A model generated the notes under the pieces. That model saw only the letters and a program-made list of their open reading frames with translations. It did no database searches and was not told the DNA's origin. Of a DNA stretch of 45,982 bases, positions 42,927-45,982 are shown in pieces. The stretch comes from Defluviitaleaceae bacterium. Lineage in GTDB: Bacteria; Bacillota; Clostridia; Lachnospirales; WRBF01. The stretch is from positions 1 through 45,982 of the forward strand of contig WRBF01000010.1 of assembly GCA_009784685.1 (NCBI GenBank), in the 5' to 3' direction. The position numbers were made by a program, and so were the translations under genes. Positions within the stretch are counted from its first letter, which is position 1; each line of letters begins with the position of its first letter.

Positions 42927-44552
42927 ATGTATACAGCTGAGATGCTTGCATCTATCCAAAAGGTTGAAGCTTCAAGACCATCAAGAATTAATATGGAACT
43001 CCGCAGGATGACTGCTGAGGAAAAAGAGGGTTTGCTTAAAACTTATCATCCGGATTTTAAGCAGGAAGAATTTGCTGCTTTAAGAGTTGGTGCTAATAAG
43101 GGAGAAAATGTTCCTCATGAATTAGCGGCACTGCTTGAAGGGCGAAGCAGAATTAAAGATGAAAATATTGATTTAAATAAAATCGACTATGATGTTGACG
43201 TTTTAGTAATAGGCGGCGGCGGTTCAGGCTCTGCGGCGGCGATAGAGGCCCATGAATGCGGCGCAAACGTTATGATTGTCACGAAGCTGCGTATTGGCGA
43301 TGCTAATACTATGATGGCAGAAGGCGGCATTCAAGCGGCAGATAAAGAAAATGATTCACCTGCACAGCATTATCTTGATGCCTTTGGCGGCGGACATTTT
43401 GCGGCACAGCCGGAGCTTCTTAAAAAATTAGTCAATGATGGACCGGGGGCTATTAAGTGGCTTAATGACCTTGGTGTTATGTTTGATAAAGAACTTGATG
43501 GGACGATGATAACAACACACGGCGGGGGTACATCACGCAAACGAATGCACGCTTGCGCCGACTATTCCGGTGCAGAAATTATGCGCACCTTAAGGGATGA
43601 AGTCTTTAATCGTAATATACCCGTTGTTGATTTTACAGCGGCAGTTGAATTAATTCTTGACACCGATGGAAAAGCTGCCGGGGCAGTGCTTGTTAATATG
43701 GAAACAGGTGAATATCATGTTGCTCGTGCGAAAACGATTATAGTAGCGACCGGCGGGGCAGGGCGTTTGCATTACCAAAAATTTCCAACTTCAAACCATT
43801 ATGGTGCAACAGCAGATGGACTGATTCTTGCTTATCGTGTTGGTGCAGAGCTTATATATCCTGATACATTGCAATATCATCCAACCGGTGCGGCGTTTCC
43901 GACACAAATTTTTGGATGCTTAGTTACTGAAAAGGTTAGAGCACTAGGTGCTATGCTTATAAATGCCGAAGGCGAAGCGTTTATGCATCCTCTTGAAACA
44001 CGGGATGTTACATCAGCTTCAATTATCAGAGAATGCACTACAAACAGTAAAGGGCTTCAAACGCCGCATGGTTCGGCTGTTTGGCTTGATACTCCTATGA
44101 TCGAGATAGTTCGTGGAAAAGGCACAATAGAAAAAGGAATCCCTGCTATGCTTCGTATGTTTATGAAGTACGGTATTGATATGCGGGAACAGCCTATTTT
44201 GGTTTATCCAACACTGCACTACCAAAACGGCGGTATAAAAATTAATATTGATGGAATGTCAAATATAGATAATTTATTTGTTGCCGGTGAAGCTGTTGGA
44301 GGTATTCATGGGCGTAACCGATTAATGGGTAATTCTTTGCTTGATATTATTGTTTTTGGACGAAGTGCCGGTAGAAATGCGGCTGTTAAATGCAAAAATG
44401 TGAAAATTTCTGAATTATCTATTGAACATGTGGAAAAATATGAAAAGGAAATTACAGAGGCCGGGATAAAAAGTGAAGTTATATCTCCGTTGCTTCTGCC
44501 GTCTTATGCTAATAAAGACGGGTTTAAACGAAAGAGGAGTGTTACAATTTGA
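42927..44552 (+). CDS. Fumarate-reductase-type flavoprotein (FrdA/TfrA-like)
   Basis: 541 residues. FAD fold VLVIGGGGSGSAAAIEA, then AEGGIQAA and the reductase active site with all four substrate-binding residues of FrdA present: His318 (QYHPTG), Arg359 (TRDVTS), His431 (LHYQNGG) and Arg465 (GRNRLMGNS). The histidine that carries covalent FAD in E. coli FrdA is Asn127 here (DANTMMAEGG), so FAD is probably non-covalent, as in soluble enzymes. It has no signal peptide and no membrane-anchor genes nearby. Fumarate is the likely substrate; a related enoate is possible. Confidence 0.88.
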   Translation: MYTAEMLASIQKVEASRPSRINMELRRMTAEEKEGLLKTYHPDFKQEEFAALRVGANKGENVPHELAALLEGRSRIKDENIDLNKIDYDVDVLVIGGGGSGSAAAIEAHECGANVMIVTKLRIGDANTMMAEGGIQAADKENDSPAQHYLDAFGGGHFAAQPELLKKLVNDGPGAIKWLNDLGVMFDKELDGTMITTHGGGTSRKRMHACADYSGAEIMRTLRDEVFNRNIPVVDFTAAVELILDTDGKAAGAVLVNMETGEYHVARAKTIIVATGGAGRLHYQKFPTSNHYGATADGLILAYRVGAELIYPDTLQYHPTGAAFPTQIFGCLVTEKVRALGAMLINAEGEAFMHPLETRDVTSASIIRECTTNSKGLQTPHGSAVWLDTPMIEIVRGKGTIEKGIPAMLRMFMKYGIDMREQPILVYPTLHYQNGGIKINIDGMSNIDNLFVAGEAVGGIHGRNRLMGNSLLDIIVFGRSAGRNAAVKCKNVKISELSIEHVEKYEKEITEAGIKSEVISPLLLPSYANKDGFKRKRSVTI

Positions 44553-45862
44553 TCGAAAGCATCATCGCATTAATCACCAGGTTAGACACAAGCACTATTG
44601 CATTAATCATCATGGGTGTTATGCTAGTTTTATACATGACGGAACGTATTCCCATAGCTACAACTTCAATTTTAGCATGTTTGGCACTTGCAATATTTGG
44701 CGTTATCCCTATGAACACAGCCTTTGCAGGATTTGGAAATGATATGGTTTATTTAATAGTCGGGATGGTTATCGTTGGAAATGCACTTTTTGAAACAGGA
44801 GTTGCTCAAGTAATTGGCGAAAAGATTATTGCAGTAGTCGGAACGAATGAAAAAATATTTACTATCGCTATCATACTGGTTACGACTGTTATTTCGTTAT
44901 TTATGAACAACAGCGCAACTGCTGCGCTTATGCTTCCGATTGCCGCTTCTGCGATTGCAGCGTCAAAAGGTAAGCTAACGAAGAAAAACTCGTTTTTAAT
45001 GGTTGGAATTGCAGTATGTGTCGGCGGCGGCATAACGCTTGTTGGTTCACCGCCTCAACTTATCGCTCAAGGTTTTCTTATTGAAGGCGGTCATGAGCAA
45101 ATGAGCTTTTTTGAAGTAAGTAAATTTGGAATTCCTATGCTGATTCTTCTGCTAGTTTTCTTTTTAACAGTTGGGATGAAACTGCAAAAAAAGATTTTTG
45201 ATTTTGAAGAAGTAGAAAGTGATGTCACAAAATCAAATACCGGGGGAAAAGTTGTTGAATCCCCTAAAAGCGTTGTTAAAATGTGTATTTCCTTAGGAAT
45301 TCTAATTTTTTGTATAATCGGATTTATATCCGGGCTTTGGTCGATGGGTGTTGTTGCCATGACAGGTGCTGCTATGACCGTTGTTACCGGATGTATATCG
45401 CAAAAAAGAGTTTTTGAAAAAATGGACTGGACAACAGTAGTAATTATGGGCTGTTCATTTGGCTTTGCAGCAGGTCTGGAACAAAGCGGAGCAGGCAGGA
45501 TGATAGCGACTGGAATGATAAACATTTTGGGCGAAAACTTAAATCTGTGGCTTTTATTAGCGTCACTCACTTTCGTTTCGATGATAATGACAAATTTTAT
45601 GTCTAGCACAGCCGCCGCTTCTATTTTAGTACCAATTGCCGGTTTTGCGGCGATGGAAGTTGGTTTCGATATTAAAGCTGCTGTAATGATTGTTGCAGTA
45701 GCTACTAATATAGGTTATGCAACCCCGGTTTCTACCCCGCCGATTACTATGACACTAACTGCGGGATATAGATTTATGGATTACGTTAAACTTGGTGGTT
45801 TGTTTAACATTTTGGCATTTATTCTAATAGTTGCTTTGATACCGTTTGTTTTTGGAATTTAG
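44549..45862 (+). CDS. SLC13/DASS-type sodium:dicarboxylate transporter
   Basis: 437 residues from TTG 44549 (GAGGAG ~9 nt upstream), overlapping the flavoprotein stop by 4 nt. About 10-11 transmembrane segments in two repeats with the two conserved hairpin sites: FMNNSATAALMLPIA (~120) and TNFMSSTAAASILVPIA (~350), corresponding to the SNT motifs that bind Na+ and carboxylate in DASS proteins. VGSPPQLIAQG follows the first. Substrate is inferred from context: fumarate, malate or succinate. The stop codon TAG consists of the TA target duplication plus the first base of a MITE, so the original 3' end may have differed slightly. Confidence 0.88.
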   Translation: MIESIIALITRLDTSTIALIIMGVMLVLYMTERIPIATTSILACLALAIFGVIPMNTAFAGFGNDMVYLIVGMVIVGNALFETGVAQVIGEKIIAVVGTNEKIFTIAIILVTTVISLFMNNSATAALMLPIAASAIAASKGKLTKKNSFLMVGIAVCVGGGITLVGSPPQLIAQGFLIEGGHEQMSFFEVSKFGIPMLILLLVFFLTVGMKLQKKIFDFEEVESDVTKSNTGGKVVESPKSVVKMCISLGILIFCIIGFISGLWSMGVVAMTGAAMTVVTGCISQKRVFEKMDWTTVVIMGCSFGFAAGLEQSGAGRMIATGMINILGENLNLWLLLASLTFVSMIMTNFMSSTAAASILVPIAGFAAMEVGFDIKAAVMIVAVATNIGYATPVSTPPITMTLTAGYRFMDYVKLGGLFNILAFILIVALIPFVFGI

Positions 45863-45982
45863 GGTGTGTTCCCACTATCGGGAATGCACAGATTTTCAGC
45901 AGGTTTTGTGTAAATCGAGGCAAAAATTTGCAGAAATACTGAACGTATTTCAAGAATTTTTAATATGCATCGACAAGAAGGT
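45862..45982. mobile_element. Second MITE copy, cut by the right window edge
   Basis: 121 bp starting GGGTGTGTTCCCACTATC right after TA (45860-45861). It matches the reverse complement of 34219-34099 with only two differences, at the fourth base (T for C) and at ~50 bp in (A for C). The other end lies outside the window, so it may be a MITE or the end of a full-length parent element. Confidence 0.85.

Noticed and set aside
45091-45609. 172-residue minus-strand frame inside the transporter gene
   Set aside because: It is antisense to conserved transmembrane segments of the transporter; Pro/Ile/Thr-rich with no motif or ribosome site.

Overview
The window comes from a low-GC, endospore-forming, anaerobic member of the Clostridia. 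The evidence is a complete spoIIIAA-AH operon, a SpoVD-type PBP and a SEDS protein in a division/cell-wall (dcw) cluster, a MurE with the DNPR signature for meso-diaminopimelate, Gram-positive lipoprotein signals, and a large iron-sulfur/flavin electron-transfer operon. I cannot name the species.

Layout. (1) Bases 1-7.4 kb look accessory. A SSB gene with its own promoter and long leader is followed by a small membrane-anchored protein of unknown function. Next comes a 1142-residue protein with the hallmark motifs of the YonO/QDE-1 (cellular RdRP-like) superfamily of single-subunit double-psi-beta-barrel RNA polymerases: RNP..H, GGADHDGD and VDRPKTG. This gene and the following DUF3798-type lipoprotein gene each end in a copy of the same ~130-bp structured element, whose terminator stems differ in sequence but keep their pairing. 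(2) 7.4-10.5 kb holds an S41-type peptidase and, convergent with it, a GH26-like lipoprotein that seems to lack the catalytic glutamate. (3) 10.5-24.9 kb on the minus strand is the dcw cluster in transcription order: mraZ, rsmH, ftsL, pbpB/ftsI, spoVD, murE, murF, a fused MNT-HEPN nucleotidyltransferase gene, mraY, murD and ftsW/spoVE, followed by recU and the GH26-like gene. murG, murB and ftsQ are not here. The mraZ promoter has four MraZ-type boxes at exact 10-bp spacing. (4) 25.1-30.4 kb is the divergent spoIIIA operon behind a good sigma-E promoter; the spoIIIAC/spoIIIAD junction carries a 46-bp tandem triplication. (5) 30.5-33.2 kb is a Cache-HAMP-PAS chemoreceptor. (6) 33.2-35.5 kb is a hairpin-rich gene-poor stretch, a 217-bp MITE and an SH3b-NlpC/P60 wall hydrolase. 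(7) 35.6-45.9 kb is one tightly packed operon: hdrB, hdrC, hdrA, flxD, flxC, flxB, flxA, a fumarate-reductase-type iron-sulfur subunit and flavoprotein, and a DASS/SLC13-family transporter. It ends at a second MITE copy that supplies the last base of the transporter's stop codon.

How the genes work together. The last operon reads as a soluble fumarate-respiration module. A transporter would import (or exchange) a dicarboxylate, FlxABCD would take electrons from NAD(P)H, HdrABC would bifurcate or confurcate them (ferredoxin on one branch), and the FrdA/FrdB-like pair would be the terminal reductase. No membrane anchor is encoded. This is inferred from gene content and order. The RNA-polymerase locus and this Hdr-Flx-Frd module are the two best candidates for an undescribed system.
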